Source of the DNA: Psychrobacillus sp. FSL H8-0483
Lineage (GTDB): Bacteria > Bacillota > Bacilli > Bacillales_A > Planococcaceae
Direction: 5' to 3'
Assembly (NCBI RefSeq): GCF_038637725.1
Contig: NZ_CP152052.1
Location: forward strand, 2,029,501 to 2,093,500
Length of the DNA stretch: 64,000 bases
The notes under the pieces were generated by a model that did not search any database, had not been told where the DNA came from, and saw nothing but the letters and a program-made list of their open reading frames with translations. The translations under genes were made by a program, and so were the position numbers. Below, in pieces: positions 24,566 through 34,866 of this stretch; within the stretch, counting starts at the first letter, position 1; each line of letters opens with the position of its first letter.

Positions 24566-25861
24566 ATGAAAAAGTCACTATCGTTGTTAATCATGCTGGT
24601 ATTTATCATTGGACTATTGGTTGCTTGTGGACCTAATCGAGAGGAAACAACTACTGTTACTTCCAATGTTAATGAAAATACTGGCACTACATCAGATGAA
24701 CCTGCAAAACCGGAAAAACTTGTAGTTTGGGAAGATACAGATAAATCGGTCGCTTTAAAACCGGCAATCGAGTCTTTCGAGAAAGAATACGGTATTAAAG
24801 TGGAATTTAAAGAACTAGGTATGGCTGATAAAATGCGTGACCAGCTCCGCCTGGACGGACCTTCTGGAACTGGAGCAGATATCGTTACTTTACCTCATGA
24901 TCAAATTGGTCAGGTAGTAACGGAAGGCTTAATTCAGGAAATTGAAGTAAGTGACGAAGTTCTTTCTACTTTCACTGATTCTTCGATCACTGCACAAAAA
25001 TACGATGGTAAACTTTATGGATTGCCAAAAGCAACAGAAACACCTGTATTTATCTATAATAAAGCATTAATGTCTGAACCACCTGCAACAATGGACGAAG
25101 TGTATGATTTTTCTAAAGAATTTTCGGATGGTAAACAGTTTGGATTCCTTGCATTATGGGATAACTTTTACTTTGCTCATGGTGTAATTGGCGGCATGGG
25201 CGGTTATGTATTCAAAGACAACGAAGGTGCACTTGACCGTGAGGATGTTGGTCTGGGTAATGACGGAGCAGTTGCCGGCGCGGAATATATTCAAAAATGG
25301 TATAAAGAAGGCTTGTTCCCTAAAGGGATTATAGGAGAAAGTGGGGGTTCTGCAAAAGACGGGCTTTTCAATGAAGGAAAAGTCGCTTCTGTTATGGATG
25401 GACCATGGGCTTTTCAAAGCATGAAGGATGCTGGCATTGACATCGGTGTTTCTGCTATGCCAACTCTTCCGAACGGAGATCACATGAAAACATTTATGGG
25501 AGTTAAAGGATGGCATGTTTCATCCTTTACAGAACATAAATATTGGTCTACAAAATTGGTTGAATGGTTGACAAACGAAGAGAATGCTAAAATTCGTTTT
25601 GAAACAACACAAGAAATTCCACCAGTAAAAACATTGATTGAAGATCCTATCATTGCTGAAAATGAAGGGGCAAAGGCTGTAGCGCTACAATCTCAGTATG
25701 CTGTGCCAATGCCAAACATCCCTGAAATGGGCGAGGTTTGGGGTCCAGCAGCTTCTGCATTGCAAACCATTGCTACAGGCAAAGCAGAACCAAAAGCTGC
25801 AATGGATGATGCGGTTAAAACAATCAAAACAAACATAGAAACAAATCACCCAAGTAAATGA
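24566..25861 (+). CDS. malE: Maltodextrin ABC transporter substrate-binding lipoprotein
   Basis: A 431-residue extracellular lipoprotein. The signal peptide ends GLLVACGPN with the lipidated cysteine at 21, followed by a Thr/Glu-rich linker. The mature part is a family-1 sugar-binding protein: LVVWEDTDKSVALKPAIESFEKEYGIKV, ADIVTLPHDQIGQ, LYGLPKATETPVFIYNKAL and GPWAFQSMKDAGIDIGV are typical of maltose/maltodextrin-binding proteins (MdxE/MalE type). AGGGGGTAAAG precedes the ATG. It is the first gene of the maltodextrin operon, downstream of operators 2 and 3. Confidence 0.92.
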   Translation: MKKSLSLLIMLVFIIGLLVACGPNREETTTVTSNVNENTGTTSDEPAKPEKLVVWEDTDKSVALKPAIESFEKEYGIKVEFKELGMADKMRDQLRLDGPSGTGADIVTLPHDQIGQVVTEGLIQEIEVSDEVLSTFTDSSITAQKYDGKLYGLPKATETPVFIYNKALMSEPPATMDEVYDFSKEFSDGKQFGFLALWDNFYFAHGVIGGMGGYVFKDNEGALDREDVGLGNDGAVAGAEYIQKWYKEGLFPKGIIGESGGSAKDGLFNEGKVASVMDGPWAFQSMKDAGIDIGVSAMPTLPNGDHMKTFMGVKGWHVSSFTEHKYWSTKLVEWLTNEENAKIRFETTQEIPPVKTLIEDPIIAENEGAKAVALQSQYAVPMPNIPEMGEVWGPAASALQTIATGKAEPKAAMDDAVKTIKTNIETNHPSK

Positions 25862-25867
25862 CAGTAG

Positions 25868-25904
25868 GCAAAGGCATGTTTCCATATAGGAAGCATGGCT
25901 TTGC
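25868..25904 (+). other. Intercistronic stem-loop between malE and malF
   Basis: GCAAAGGCATGTTTCC pairs with GGAAGCATGGCTTTGC (14 of 16 positions) around ATATA, directly after the malE stop and with no T-run. Such structures usually protect the binding-protein mRNA from 3' decay and lower expression of the permease genes. Confidence 0.65.
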
Positions 25905-25995
25905 TTATATCTTACGCTTACCGATTATTTGAGCAAGGGTTTATACAAAAATTAGAGAGTATTCTCCTTTCAAAGGAAAGAAGGAGGTCGTATTT

Positions 25996-27279
25996 GTGGT
26001 GGATAGTAATGTCATAACCAAACATAAACGGAACGCCGGATTATTATCGATAATTCCGGGATTTGGGCAATTTTATAATAAGCAGTACGTTAAAGGTATC
26101 ATTTTATTCATTTTAGCAGCCGCATTTATCAGTAGCTTTTCTCAAACACTAAGTTGGGGATTTTGGGGATTATTCACATTAGGGACGATTCCTCGGCTCG
26201 ACCATTCCATTTTCTTGCTAATCGATGGAATCATCGCGTTGTTGGTAGCAATTATAGGGCTTGGCATCTATGCGTTCAATATTTATGATGCTTATCATAA
26301 CGGCCGAAAGCGAGATGAAGGTTTCACCTTAAATAATGTAAAGGAGCAATATCATAACCTCTTGGATAACGGCTTTCCGTATTTAATGATATCCCCTGGC
26401 TTTTTATTGTTAATCTTCGTCGTCATATTCCCAATCATTTTTGTTATTCTACTATCTTTTACAAACTATGATTTATACCATTCTCCACCGGCTAAACTAG
26501 TTGATTGGGTAGGGATACAGAACTATATTGATATCTTCAAGTTGGATCTTTGGAGAACAACTTTTTTTGGAGTGCTCGGTTGGACAATTGTTTGGACATT
26601 TGGAGCAACGACACTACAAGTTGCTATTGGCGTCTTTTTAGCGGTATTAGTGAATCAAAAGGATTTAAAGGGAAAAGTTGTTTTTCGGACAATCTTGATT
26701 CTTCCATGGGCAGTTCCAGCTTTTATATCGATCTTGATATTTTCTGGAATGTTCAATGAATCTTTCGGCGTTATTAACATCAGTATTCTCCAATTCTTTG
26801 GAATGGAGCCCCTTCCTTGGATGACCGAAGAACTTTGGACACGTGTAGCGTTAATCTTGATTCAATCGTGGCTTGGCTTCCCGTTTGTTTTTGCAATGAC
26901 AACTGGGGTACTGCAGTCCATCCCAGAGGATTTATATGAGGCTGCAAACGTAGATGGAGCTTCGATTTGGCAGAACTTTCGGAGTATTACCTTGCCGATG
27001 GTCTTGTACGCTACCGCTCCGATTCTTATTACGCAGTATACATTTAATTTTAATAATTTCAATGTTATCTTTCTTTTCAACGGCGGGGGCCCTGCATTAC
27101 CAGGACAAAATGCTGGGGGGAGTGACATATTGATTTCCTGGATCTATAAGTTGACGATGACTTCAGGACAATATGGAAAAGCGGCAGCAATTACGATGCT
27201 CTTGTCCTTGATTGTTGTAACAGTGGCATTATGGCAGTTCAAACGAACCAATTCATTTAAACAGGAGGATATGATGTAA
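25996..27279 (+). CDS. malF: Maltodextrin ABC transporter permease MalF
   Basis: A 427-residue membrane permease. It has the long N-terminal extension typical of Gram-positive MalF/MdxF, with NAGLLSIIPGFGQFYNKQYVKGIILF and two extra helices, then the ABC permease domain. The EAA loop that contacts the ATPase is EAANVDGASIWQNFRSITLPM. The start is GTG at 25,996, eight bases after AAGGAGG. The stop codon overlaps the malG start in TAATG, indicating coupled translation. No ATPase is encoded here; bacilli usually supply a shared one (MsmX). Confidence 0.92.
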   Translation: MVDSNVITKHKRNAGLLSIIPGFGQFYNKQYVKGIILFILAAAFISSFSQTLSWGFWGLFTLGTIPRLDHSIFLLIDGIIALLVAIIGLGIYAFNIYDAYHNGRKRDEGFTLNNVKEQYHNLLDNGFPYLMISPGFLLLIFVVIFPIIFVILLSFTNYDLYHSPPAKLVDWVGIQNYIDIFKLDLWRTTFFGVLGWTIVWTFGATTLQVAIGVFLAVLVNQKDLKGKVVFRTILILPWAVPAFISILIFSGMFNESFGVINISILQFFGMEPLPWMTEELWTRVALILIQSWLGFPFVFAMTTGVLQSIPEDLYEAANVDGASIWQNFRSITLPMVLYATAPILITQYTFNFNNFNVIFLFNGGGPALPGQNAGGSDILISWIYKLTMTSGQYGKAAAITMLLSLIVVTVALWQFKRTNSFKQEDMM

Positions 27280-28121
27280 TGACTAATAAGACTGAAAAAA
27301 TTATCAGACTGACAGTTTCATATCTTGTTCTCCTTTTTGCGGTTGTGGTCGTGATTTATCCTCTGCTTTGGGTTATAGGGTCTTCTTTGAATCCCGGCCA
27401 AAGTTTATCAGGTTCTTCCATGATTCCGGAAAATCCGACATTTAAACATTACCTAGACTTGTTCGATACAGGGAAGTCCAATTATATATTATGGTATCTA
27501 AATTCGATGAAAATAAGTTTAATCACCATGGTCTTAGCGGTAATAAGTGTTTCTCTGACTGGTTATGCCTTTTCTCGTTATCGATTTATCGGAAGGAAAA
27601 ATGGACTTCTTACCTTTTTGGTACTTCAGATGATTCCAAACTTTGCCGCTCTTATAGCCATATTTGTACTCGCACAAAGAACGGAACTCCTGGACACTCA
27701 TGTAGGATTAATCCTCATTTATGTCGGAGGGCAAATCCCAATGAGTACTTGGCTTATGAAGGGATATCTCGATACCATTCCTAAGGAATTAGATGAGTCT
27801 GCAAGAATGGACGGAGCTGGCCATTTACGTATCTTCTGGCAAATCATTATGCCTCTAGCGAAACCAATTATTGCTGTAGTAGCGCTCTTTGCCTTTATCG
27901 CTCCATTCGGGGACTTCATCCTTGCACGCATCATGCTACGCTCGGAAGAGAAATTCACTATGGGTGTAGGTTTATATGAACTAGTATCCAAGCAATTTGG
28001 AAATGAATTCACTACTTTTGCTGCAGGATCAGTATTAATTGCTATTCCGATCACCATTCTTTTCTTGATGTTCCAGAAATACTTTATATCCGGTTTGACA
28101 GCAGGGGGTACAAAAGGCTAA
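27279..28121 (+). CDS. malG: Maltodextrin ABC transporter permease MalG
   Basis: A 280-residue permease with six membrane helices. The EAA loop reads ELDESARMDGAGHLRIFWQIIMPLAKP, and the C-terminus FMFQKYFISGLTAGGTKG-like (LMFQKYFISGLTAGGTKG) is characteristic of MalG. The start codon overlaps the malF stop by one base, with AGGAGG inside the malF end. It partners MalF in maltodextrin uptake. Confidence 0.93.
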   Translation: MTNKTEKIIRLTVSYLVLLFAVVVVIYPLLWVIGSSLNPGQSLSGSSMIPENPTFKHYLDLFDTGKSNYILWYLNSMKISLITMVLAVISVSLTGYAFSRYRFIGRKNGLLTFLVLQMIPNFAALIAIFVLAQRTELLDTHVGLILIYVGGQIPMSTWLMKGYLDTIPKELDESARMDGAGHLRIFWQIIMPLAKPIIAVVALFAFIAPFGDFILARIMLRSEEKFTMGVGLYELVSKQFGNEFTTFAAGSVLIAIPITILFLMFQKYFISGLTAGGTKG

Positions 28122-28158
28122 TTACAGTTCTATAAAGAATTAGCTGGGGAGGACGACC

Positions 28159-29694
28159 ATGAAAAAGAGCGTATCAATACTCGTTGTTATTATGCTTCTA
28201 TTAATCAACCCTAAGCCGCCACTTGCAGCCGTAAAAGAAGAACGAATGATTCAGGATGAGATCATTTATATGATTATGGTAGACCGATTCCACAACGGTG
28301 ATAGCAAGAATGACAAAGACGCTAACCTAAATAATCCATTAGCATATCACGGAGGTGATTTCAAAGGAATCACCACAAAACTGGATTATATGAAAGAGAT
28401 GGGTTTCACAGCCATCTGGTTGACTCCTATCTTTGAAAATACGGAAAAAGGTTATCATGGTTACTGGGTAAAGGATTTTTATAAAACAAATGAATACTTC
28501 GGCACGATGGAAGAATTTAAAACACTCGTGCAGGAAGCTCATCATCGAGATATGAAGGTTATTCTGGATTTTGTTGTTAATCATGTCGGACCTGGCCATG
28601 AATGGTTAGATGATCCTATGAAAGAAGATTGGTTCCATGAAAAAAAGCCAATTACCAACTGGAATGACCAGGAGGAAGTAGAGAAAGGTTGGCTTTTTGA
28701 TTTACCTGACCTGAACCAGGATAACCCGGACACGAGGAGGTTCCTTTTGGATGCTGCTAAATGGTGGATTAGTGAAACAGATATCGATGGTTACAGGCTT
28801 GATACAGTAAAACATGTCCCAAAAGACTTTTGGACAGATTTTTCAGCAGCTGTAAAATCAGAGAAAGATTCATTCTTTCTCATCGGTGAGGTATGGCACG
28901 ACAATCCGAACGTAATAACGGGTTATAAGGATACTGGAATCGATGGATTTATGGATTTTTCGCAGAATGATAGCTTGCGTACAGCTTTTGAAAAGTCCGA
29001 TCAGTCCCTCGGCTGGCTTTTCTCAAATGTTACTAGAAATGAGAAGTTGTTTGATCGTCCAGAGCTGCTAGGACAGTTTCTCGACAACCACGATATGACC
29101 CGGTTCTCTCATTTAGCAATTAACAACAATCAGGACCCTGTTACTCGATTGAAGCTAGGGCTATCTTATTTATACACTGCACCTGGAATTCCAATTGTCT
29201 ATTATGGGACCGAAATTGCCATGGATGGTGGAAACGATCCAGATAATCGTAGGATGATGGATTTTGATGCAGATCCAAATGTAATTGATTATATAACAGA
29301 GCTAGGGGCGTTAAGGCAGAAACTACCTTCCCTGACAAGAGGCGATATGAAGCTTTTGTTTGAACAAGAAGGAATGGCTGTCTACAAAAGGAGTTATAAG
29401 AATGAAACTGTAGTTGTTGCCATTAATAATACGTCAGAAACACAAAAGGTAGTTCTCGAAGAAGAGCTGGAAAAAGGGAAAGAGTTAAGAGGTCTGCTTG
29501 GTGGGAAAACTGTACAGTCCAATGGAAACCACTATACGTTTAATCTTGAAGGTGAGCAAACAGAAATATATATGCTTGCTGATAAGATGGGGTTGAATTG
29601 GTTTTATATAGGAATTCTTACAGCTATGATTGGATTATTTGTTACCTTCATGTATTTTGGGAGCAGAAGGGCAAAAAAGACGAAATCATACTAG
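28159..29694 (+). CDS. Secreted, membrane-anchored alpha-amylase (GH13)
   Basis: A 511-residue amylase with an N-terminal signal peptide (SVSILVVIMLLLINPKPPLAA) and a C-terminal membrane helix (WFYIGILTAMIGLFVTFMYFG) followed by a basic RRAKKTK stop-transfer. The enzyme is thus predicted to be tethered on the outside of the cell. GH13 regions: DFVVNHVG, GYRLDTVKHV (nucleophile), IGEVWHD (acid), LDNHDMTRF. It would break external starch or dextrins into maltodextrins for MalEFG. GGGGAGG precedes the ATG, 37 bases after malG. Confidence 0.9.
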   Translation: MKKSVSILVVIMLLLINPKPPLAAVKEERMIQDEIIYMIMVDRFHNGDSKNDKDANLNNPLAYHGGDFKGITTKLDYMKEMGFTAIWLTPIFENTEKGYHGYWVKDFYKTNEYFGTMEEFKTLVQEAHHRDMKVILDFVVNHVGPGHEWLDDPMKEDWFHEKKPITNWNDQEEVEKGWLFDLPDLNQDNPDTRRFLLDAAKWWISETDIDGYRLDTVKHVPKDFWTDFSAAVKSEKDSFFLIGEVWHDNPNVITGYKDTGIDGFMDFSQNDSLRTAFEKSDQSLGWLFSNVTRNEKLFDRPELLGQFLDNHDMTRFSHLAINNNQDPVTRLKLGLSYLYTAPGIPIVYYGTEIAMDGGNDPDNRRMMDFDADPNVIDYITELGALRQKLPSLTRGDMKLLFEQEGMAVYKRSYKNETVVVAINNTSETQKVVLEEELEKGKELRGLLGGKTVQSNGNHYTFNLEGEQTEIYMLADKMGLNWFYIGILTAMIGLFVTFMYFGSRRAKKTKSY

Positions 29695-29817
29695 CAGATA
29701 TAGTCCCTCTCTATTCCATCTGGTGTATCTAGCGTATGGCACGATCATATGCGCTGCAGTCGATTGCGTGCGGTCGCAAATTTAGAAAAGCTTAGAACGA
29801 GAGGAGTGCTTCATCAT

Positions 29818-31509
29818 ATGGAAAGAAATTGGTGGAAAGAAGCAGTCAGTTATCAAGTATATCCTAGAAGTTTTAAGGACAGTAATGGAGACGGCATCGG
29901 TGATTTGCGCGGAATCATATCCAAATTGGATTATCTGCAGGACCTAGGAATTGATGTTATCTGGATCTCTCCTTTTTATAAGTCTCCTAATGCGGACAAC
30001 GGTTATGATATTAGCGATTATCAGGATATATCAGAACAGTTTGGGACCATGGAAGACTTTGATACATTATTGACAGAGGTCCATGCACGAGGAATGAAGC
30101 TGATAATGGATTTGGTTATAAATCATACAAGCGATGAGCATCCGTGGTTCATTGAATCACGCTCGTCTAAAGATAACCCTAAAAGGGATTGGTATCTTTG
30201 GAAGGATGGTAGGGGTGATGAAGCTCCGAACAACTGGGAGAGTATCTTCTCCGGTAGTTCATGGGAGTATGATGCTTTGACGAATCAATATTACCTTCAT
30301 TTGTTTGCTACGAAGCAGCCAGATTTAAACTGGGAGAACCCAAAAGTGAGGGAAGAACTTTATAAAATGATAAACTGGTGGTTGGATAAGGGAATCGACG
30401 GCTTCCGGGTTGATGCAATCAGTCATATAAAGAAACGCTATGGCCTGCCGGATATGCCGAATCCAACAGGGGAACAATATGTACCGGCCTTCGATATGCA
30501 TACGAACCAACCAGGTATTCAAGAATATTTAAAAGAATTAAAAGAAAACACCTTTTCTCAGTATGATATTATGACGGTTGGTGAAGCGAACGGAGTCGGT
30601 GTGGAAGAAGCCGATGAATGGGTTGGTGAAACGAACGGGAAATTTGATATGATTTTTCAGTTCGAGCATCTTGGTTTGTGGAATAAGGAAAAAGATCAGT
30701 CTGTAGATGTCATTGGACTAAAAAAAACATTGACCAAATGGCAGAAGGGTTTACACCATAAAGGCTGGAATGCTCTCTTTCTAGAAAATCATGACCAAAC
30801 ACGCAGTGTTTCTAGCTGGGGAAATGATCAAGAGTATTGGAACGAAAGTGCAAAAATGCTAGCTGTCTGTTATTTTCTTATGCAAGGGACACCTTTCATC
30901 TATCAAGGGCAGGAAATTGGCATGACGAACGTCAAATTCCCTTCTATTGAGGACTATGATGATATTGGCATGAAAAATTTCTATACCATTGAATTTGCTA
31001 AAGGGCGTCCACATGAAGAGGTAATGGAAATGATTTGGACAAACGGCCGGGACAACTCGAGAACCCCTATGCAATGGGATGATACTTTAAATAGTGGGTT
31101 CACAACGGGAGAACCGTGGATGAAAGTCAATCCGAACTACTTGAAAATTAATGTGGAAGCACAACAGAATGATGAAAATTCCATTTTTCACTTTTATAAA
31201 AGAATGATTCATTTGCGAAAAGAAAATCCTGTATTTGTGTATGGCGAATATGATTTACTACTGGAGGAACATCCGGGAGTGTATATATACACGCGTTCCA
31301 TTTCTGGCCAGTTTGCCGTCGTGCTCTGCAATTTCCGCAATAAGCAGACGGTACTTCAACTTAACGGTCTTCCGGAGCTTGATTACGGCCTTATACTATA
31401 CAATTACGACGATGCTCCTGATCAACTCACGGAGGAAGTCTCGCTTCAACCGTATGAAATGAGAGTATATTTATTTAAGGAAGCAGAACAGGCGGAGCGG
31501 ACTATTTAA
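29818..31509 (+). CDS. malL: Alpha-glucosidase / oligo-1,6-glucosidase (GH13_31)
   Basis: A 563-residue cytoplasmic enzyme that starts MERNWWKEAVSYQVYPRSFKDSNGDGIGDLRGI, the standard opening of the MalL/oligo-1,6-glucosidase group. Regions: DLVINHTS, GFRVDAISHI (nucleophile), VGEANG (acid) and ENHDQTR. It hydrolyses maltose and short (iso)malto-oligosaccharides to glucose. The ATG at 29,818 follows GAGAGGAG; the in-frame ATG at 29,749 has no ribosome binding site. It is the last hydrolase of the maltodextrin operon. Confidence 0.92.
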   Translation: MERNWWKEAVSYQVYPRSFKDSNGDGIGDLRGIISKLDYLQDLGIDVIWISPFYKSPNADNGYDISDYQDISEQFGTMEDFDTLLTEVHARGMKLIMDLVINHTSDEHPWFIESRSSKDNPKRDWYLWKDGRGDEAPNNWESIFSGSSWEYDALTNQYYLHLFATKQPDLNWENPKVREELYKMINWWLDKGIDGFRVDAISHIKKRYGLPDMPNPTGEQYVPAFDMHTNQPGIQEYLKELKENTFSQYDIMTVGEANGVGVEEADEWVGETNGKFDMIFQFEHLGLWNKEKDQSVDVIGLKKTLTKWQKGLHHKGWNALFLENHDQTRSVSSWGNDQEYWNESAKMLAVCYFLMQGTPFIYQGQEIGMTNVKFPSIEDYDDIGMKNFYTIEFAKGRPHEEVMEMIWTNGRDNSRTPMQWDDTLNSGFTTGEPWMKVNPNYLKINVEAQQNDENSIFHFYKRMIHLRKENPVFVYGEYDLLLEEHPGVYIYTRSISGQFAVVLCNFRNKQTVLQLNGLPELDYGLILYNYDDAPDQLTEEVSLQPYEMRVYLFKEAEQAERTI

Positions 31510-31651
31510 CCGCCATCGCCTCTTCTTGATATTTGCGTTCAAACAATGTCTTCTATATCAGACCATTTTTCGTTAAGGTATACTTTTTGTATATAGGAAT
31601 TCATGGTTACAGATATAATTGTTATTATTGTAAGAGAGTGGAGGAAATGTA

Positions 31652-32683
31652 TTGGCTATTACGATTAAAGAGGTGGCAAAGTTGGCAAATGTTGCTCCTT
31701 CTACAGTTTCGAGGGTGATTGCTAACAATCCCCGTATTAGTGAGGAGACGAAGAAGCGGGTGAGAGAAGTGATGGATCAGCTAGGATATCATCCTAATTT
31801 TATCGCTCGCAGTCTTGCCAGCCAATCCACAAAAGTCATAGGCCTTGTATTACCTCACTCGTCTGGTGTGTTTTTTCAAAATCCTTTCTTTGCTGAGGTC
31901 ATACAGGGGTTAAGCGAAGGTGTACACGAAAAACAGTATGCACTACAAATGAGTACTGGTAAAACAGAGGAAGAATTATATGAAGGTGTTGTGCACATGG
32001 TCCAGGGAGGTAGAGTAGACGGCATTATCCTACTATACTCACGTATTGATGACAAAATCCTATACTATTTAAAAGCTAGGAATTTTCCATTTGTCGTCAT
32101 CGGAAAGCCTTTTGAATTTGTGGAAAAGATTACCCATGTTGATAATGATAATTACCTGGCAGCGAAAGAAGCCACTGAATATGTTATTGGTCTAGGTCAT
32201 GAAAAAATTGGTTTCATTGGAGGAAGCCCAAGCCTCACTGTAACGATGGATCGTTTGCAAGGGTATAAGGACGCTCTAAGAGACCACAACTTACTGCTAA
32301 ATGAAGAATATATCATCCACGAAGAATTTCTGCGTGAGGGAGGACAGGAAGCTGTCAAGAAGCTCCTAAAAAGGACTATTCCACCCACAGCACTTATTGT
32401 GACGGATGATTTAATGGCCCTCGGAGTCGTCAATTCTTTGACAGAAATGCAAATTGACATTCCATCGCAAGTATCAATTGTCAGCTTCAATAATGCCCTG
32501 TTTGCTGAGATGTCCAGGCCACCGTTGACTTCGATCGATATCAATATAGAAGAGCTTGGTTATCAGGCCGCTAGAAGTTTGATTCAAATGCTTGAGAATG
32601 AAAAGGAACCTGTTAAACGAATTATTATACCGCACCAGCTAGTCGTAAGGCATTCGTGTACCGAGATTGACCGGTGCGTATAG
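31652..32683 (+). CDS. malR: LacI-family transcription regulator, MalR-like
   Basis: A 343-residue LacI/GalR protein. The N-terminal helix-turn-helix is ITIKEVAKLANVAPSTVSRVIANNPRISEETKKRV, followed by the hinge HPNFIARSLAS, which recognises CG-centred operators. The rest is the periplasmic-binding-like effector domain (VIGLVLPHSS..., GGSPSLTVTMDRLQGY, VTDDLMALGVVN). Position and homology to MalR of Gram-positive maltose loci suggest it represses the maltodextrin genes through the three operators at 24.2-24.5 kb. The start is TTG at 31,652 with GGAGG seven bases upstream. Confidence 0.88.
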   Translation: MAITIKEVAKLANVAPSTVSRVIANNPRISEETKKRVREVMDQLGYHPNFIARSLASQSTKVIGLVLPHSSGVFFQNPFFAEVIQGLSEGVHEKQYALQMSTGKTEEELYEGVVHMVQGGRVDGIILLYSRIDDKILYYLKARNFPFVVIGKPFEFVEKITHVDNDNYLAAKEATEYVIGLGHEKIGFIGGSPSLTVTMDRLQGYKDALRDHNLLLNEEYIIHEEFLREGGQEAVKKLLKRTIPPTALIVTDDLMALGVVNSLTEMQIDIPSQVSIVSFNNALFAEMSRPPLTSIDINIEELGYQAARSLIQMLENEKEPVKRIIIPHQLVVRHSCTEIDRCV

Positions 32684-32884
32684 GGAAATTAAGGGGGAGT
32701 ACTTGGTACTTACAGAAAGGCTGGTAAATAAGGTCACTACCGATAATTCAAACCCAGGAATGATGAGTGTACAGTGAGAACAGTAAAAATACCTCATCGA
32801 TTTTCTTTAACTGCTCAGGTGTCGATACTCCTTGATAATACATAAATAATGAGAAAACATGGTACTACCTGTGGACAGTTTGAA

Positions 32885-32922
32885 AGTGCCACTCACCTAT
32901 TCCAAATTAGGTGGGTGGCACT
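32885..32922. terminator. Bidirectional terminator between malR and GNAT gene
   Basis: AGTGCCACTCACCTA pairs with TAGGTGGGTGGCACT (one wobble), followed by CTCTTTATAT on the plus strand. T-runs are modest. Confidence 0.65.
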
Positions 32923-32938
32923 CTTTATATGTGAGAAA

Positions 32939-33754
32939 TCAGTACGTATAGTAATCTTGGGCATGTACCACTTGGAATCCTATTGATTCATAGAGTCTAA
33001 GTGCATGCGCATTTTTGGTTTCTACTTCCAGATGAACGGAGTGACCCGATTCAGACTGTTCCTTGACGACTTTTGCTAATACTTTCCGCCCTATTCCTTT
33101 TCCTTGATGAGTCGGTAAGATAGAAAAGCCATAAATCCACGCTTCTCCATTTTCTCGTTTTACACGAATTTTCCCAACTGTTTCCTTGTTCCCATCAATC
33201 ATGAACATGTCTGTATCCTCATCGCCATCTATTCTACTTTCCATTGCAAGTGCATCTTCGTTTGACAAACCAAATGCTTCCACAGACAAACGAACACGCA
33301 TGTCTAAATCATCGGTATTTGCCTGGCGCAGTGTAAAACCATTCACTTCTTCCAAGGTCTTTTCTTCCCATTTCATTTGATGCTCCGAAAATCCATAGAT
33401 AGCCCCATGTTTCGTTAAAAATGCTTGAGCTTCTGTAGAGCTAGCTGGTGCATTTAACAAAATTTTCTTGAAGTTCATCTCTTTTGCTGTAGCCATTCCG
33501 AGTTGGAACAATCGAGAGAAATGTTTTTTTCTACGCTCACTTGGTTTTACCATTCCGCATACTTCTACGGTGGAACCAAAAGCATATAGACCTAAAAATG
33601 CAACAAGTTCATCATTTTCATAATGAAGGAAATCCAGTTGATCTGTTACTCTATTCCGAAACATTTCCCAATTTAATTTTAATTGTAAATGATCATACGC
33701 TTCACATTCCTTTTGAAGGGTTTCAATATCTAGTAATTGTTTTGTAGTTAACAT
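32939..33754 (-). CDS. Two-domain GNAT N-acetyltransferase
   Basis: A 271-residue protein with an N-terminal GNAT-like half (VEVCGMVKPSERRKKHFSRLF) and a canonical C-terminal GNAT domain: IYGFSILPTHQGKGIGRKVLAKVVKE is the acetyl-CoA loop and NAHALRLYESIGFQVVHAQDYY the last strand-helix. Substrate unknown; related bacilli proteins are uncharacterised. AAAAAGGAG precedes the ATG. It is convergent with malR. Confidence 0.82.
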   Translation of the reverse strand: MLTTKQLLDIETLQKECEAYDHLQLKLNWEMFRNRVTDQLDFLHYENDELVAFLGLYAFGSTVEVCGMVKPSERRKKHFSRLFQLGMATAKEMNFKKILLNAPASSTEAQAFLTKHGAIYGFSEHQMKWEEKTLEEVNGFTLRQANTDDLDMRVRLSVEAFGLSNEDALAMESRIDGDEDTDMFMIDGNKETVGKIRVKRENGEAWIYGFSILPTHQGKGIGRKVLAKVVKEQSESGHSVHLEVETKNAHALRLYESIGFQVVHAQDYYTY

Positions 33755-34092
33755 GTGAGTCTCCTTTTTAGATAAATTAGTAGTATTCTCTTAATTTATT
33801 TAATATTCAAGTTAATTTTACACTACCAACAACTAAAAACAATCGTCGTAAGAGAAAAATTGCTCCGGGAATGGGGTAAGTAGATTTGAGCGTGTGTATA
33901 CATAGGTACAAAGAGAGGTCTCTAAATTAGAAAGTAAACTTCCGTATTTCCGAAAAGAAAGAAGGAGCAGCCGTTGCGGTAACGTATTGAAATGAATGAC
34001 TACGTTTTAGGTCATTTATACGACGCGAAAATGTGTGATTTTTTGTAGTTAGATTGAACGACGATTGGCACTACCATTAGTTGAAAAAATCA
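33755..34092. other. Intergenic stretch, nothing recognised
   Basis: About 340 bases between the GNAT and bioD genes. No frame with a ribosome binding site, no RNA fold and no repeat shared with the rest of the window was found. Confidence 0.5.
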
Positions 34093-34143
34093 TTTACCTT
34101 AAATCGTATTTGTGTTAACATTTTTGAATATCAGGTTAACACA
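34093..34143 (+). promoter_or_regulatory. bio promoter with BirA operator
   Basis: TGTGTTAAC (34,111-34,119) and GTTAACACA (34,135-34,143) are perfect inverted arms 15 bases apart, the arrangement of Gram-positive biotin operators. TTTACC at 34,093 and TAACAT at 34,116 are 17 bases apart and could be the -35 and -10, with the -10 inside the left arm. Biotinyl-BirA bound here would repress the operon. Confidence 0.8.
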
Positions 34144-34185
34144 TTTTATTTAAACCTTTAAAAAAACGTAAATGAGGGAGAATTG

Positions 34186-34866
34186 TTGCAACATTTTTGG
34201 GTAGTGGGTACGGATACAGATGTTGGAAAAACGTTTATCACAACTTTATTCATGCGTCATCTCCAAATCCAAGGTAATAAAGTAACTCCATACAAACCGG
34301 TACAAACGGGTGAAGTCGAGGATAAAGGCCGCTATTATTATCATGATACAACAACCTATCTAAAATATAGCTTACAACCTTTAGCCAAAGAGGCACTGAA
34401 TACATACTCTTTCTCAACACCAGCATCACCACATTTTGCTGCAGAGCTTGAAGGAGAAACAATTAATGCACACAGGCTTCTAAAAGACATTGATAAGTTA
34501 AAACTAGATTATGATACGGTTATTTGTGAGGGAGCAGGTGGGTTGTATGTGCCACTTCATTCGGATACTACTTTGACATTACTTGATGTTATAGAGGAAT
34601 CAACATTACCTGTCATACTCGTGACGAATACGAAGCTGGGCACAATCAATCACACATTGTTATCTGTAAACGCTCTCAAGGCGCGTAATATTGACTTACT
34701 AGGTATTGTGTTCAACCAATTCGAGCAAAGTGCATTAGAAAAAAATAATATTGACACCATACGTAGATTTGTCAAAGTACCAACCGTGTTCATCGAGGCT
34801 AATCGGACAATTGAAAGCTTTGATGATGAATCAATTTTGGAAAGGATGATGACCTATGACATATAA
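34186..34866 (+). CDS. bioD: Dethiobiotin synthetase
   Basis: A 226-residue ATP-dependent enzyme that closes the ureido ring of dethiobiotin from 7,8-diaminononanoate and CO2. The P-loop is [12 protein letters not shown] at the N-terminus, and the family blocks [18 protein letters not shown] and [17 protein letters not shown] are present. The start is a TTG: 34,186 has GAGGGAG at five bases, while the adjacent TTG at 34,183 is too close. The 3' end overlaps bioA by 11 bases. Confidence 0.93.
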   Translation: MQHFWVVGTDTDVGKTFITTLFMRHLQIQGNKVTPYKPVQTGEVEDKGRYYYHDTTTYLKYSLQPLAKEALNTYSFSTPASPHFAAELEGETINAHRLLKDIDKLKLDYDTVICEGAGGLYVPLHSDTTLTLLDVIEESTLPVILVTNTKLGTINHTLLSVNALKARNIDLLGIVFNQFEQSALEKNNIDTIRRFVKVPTVFIEANRTIESFDDESILERMMTYDI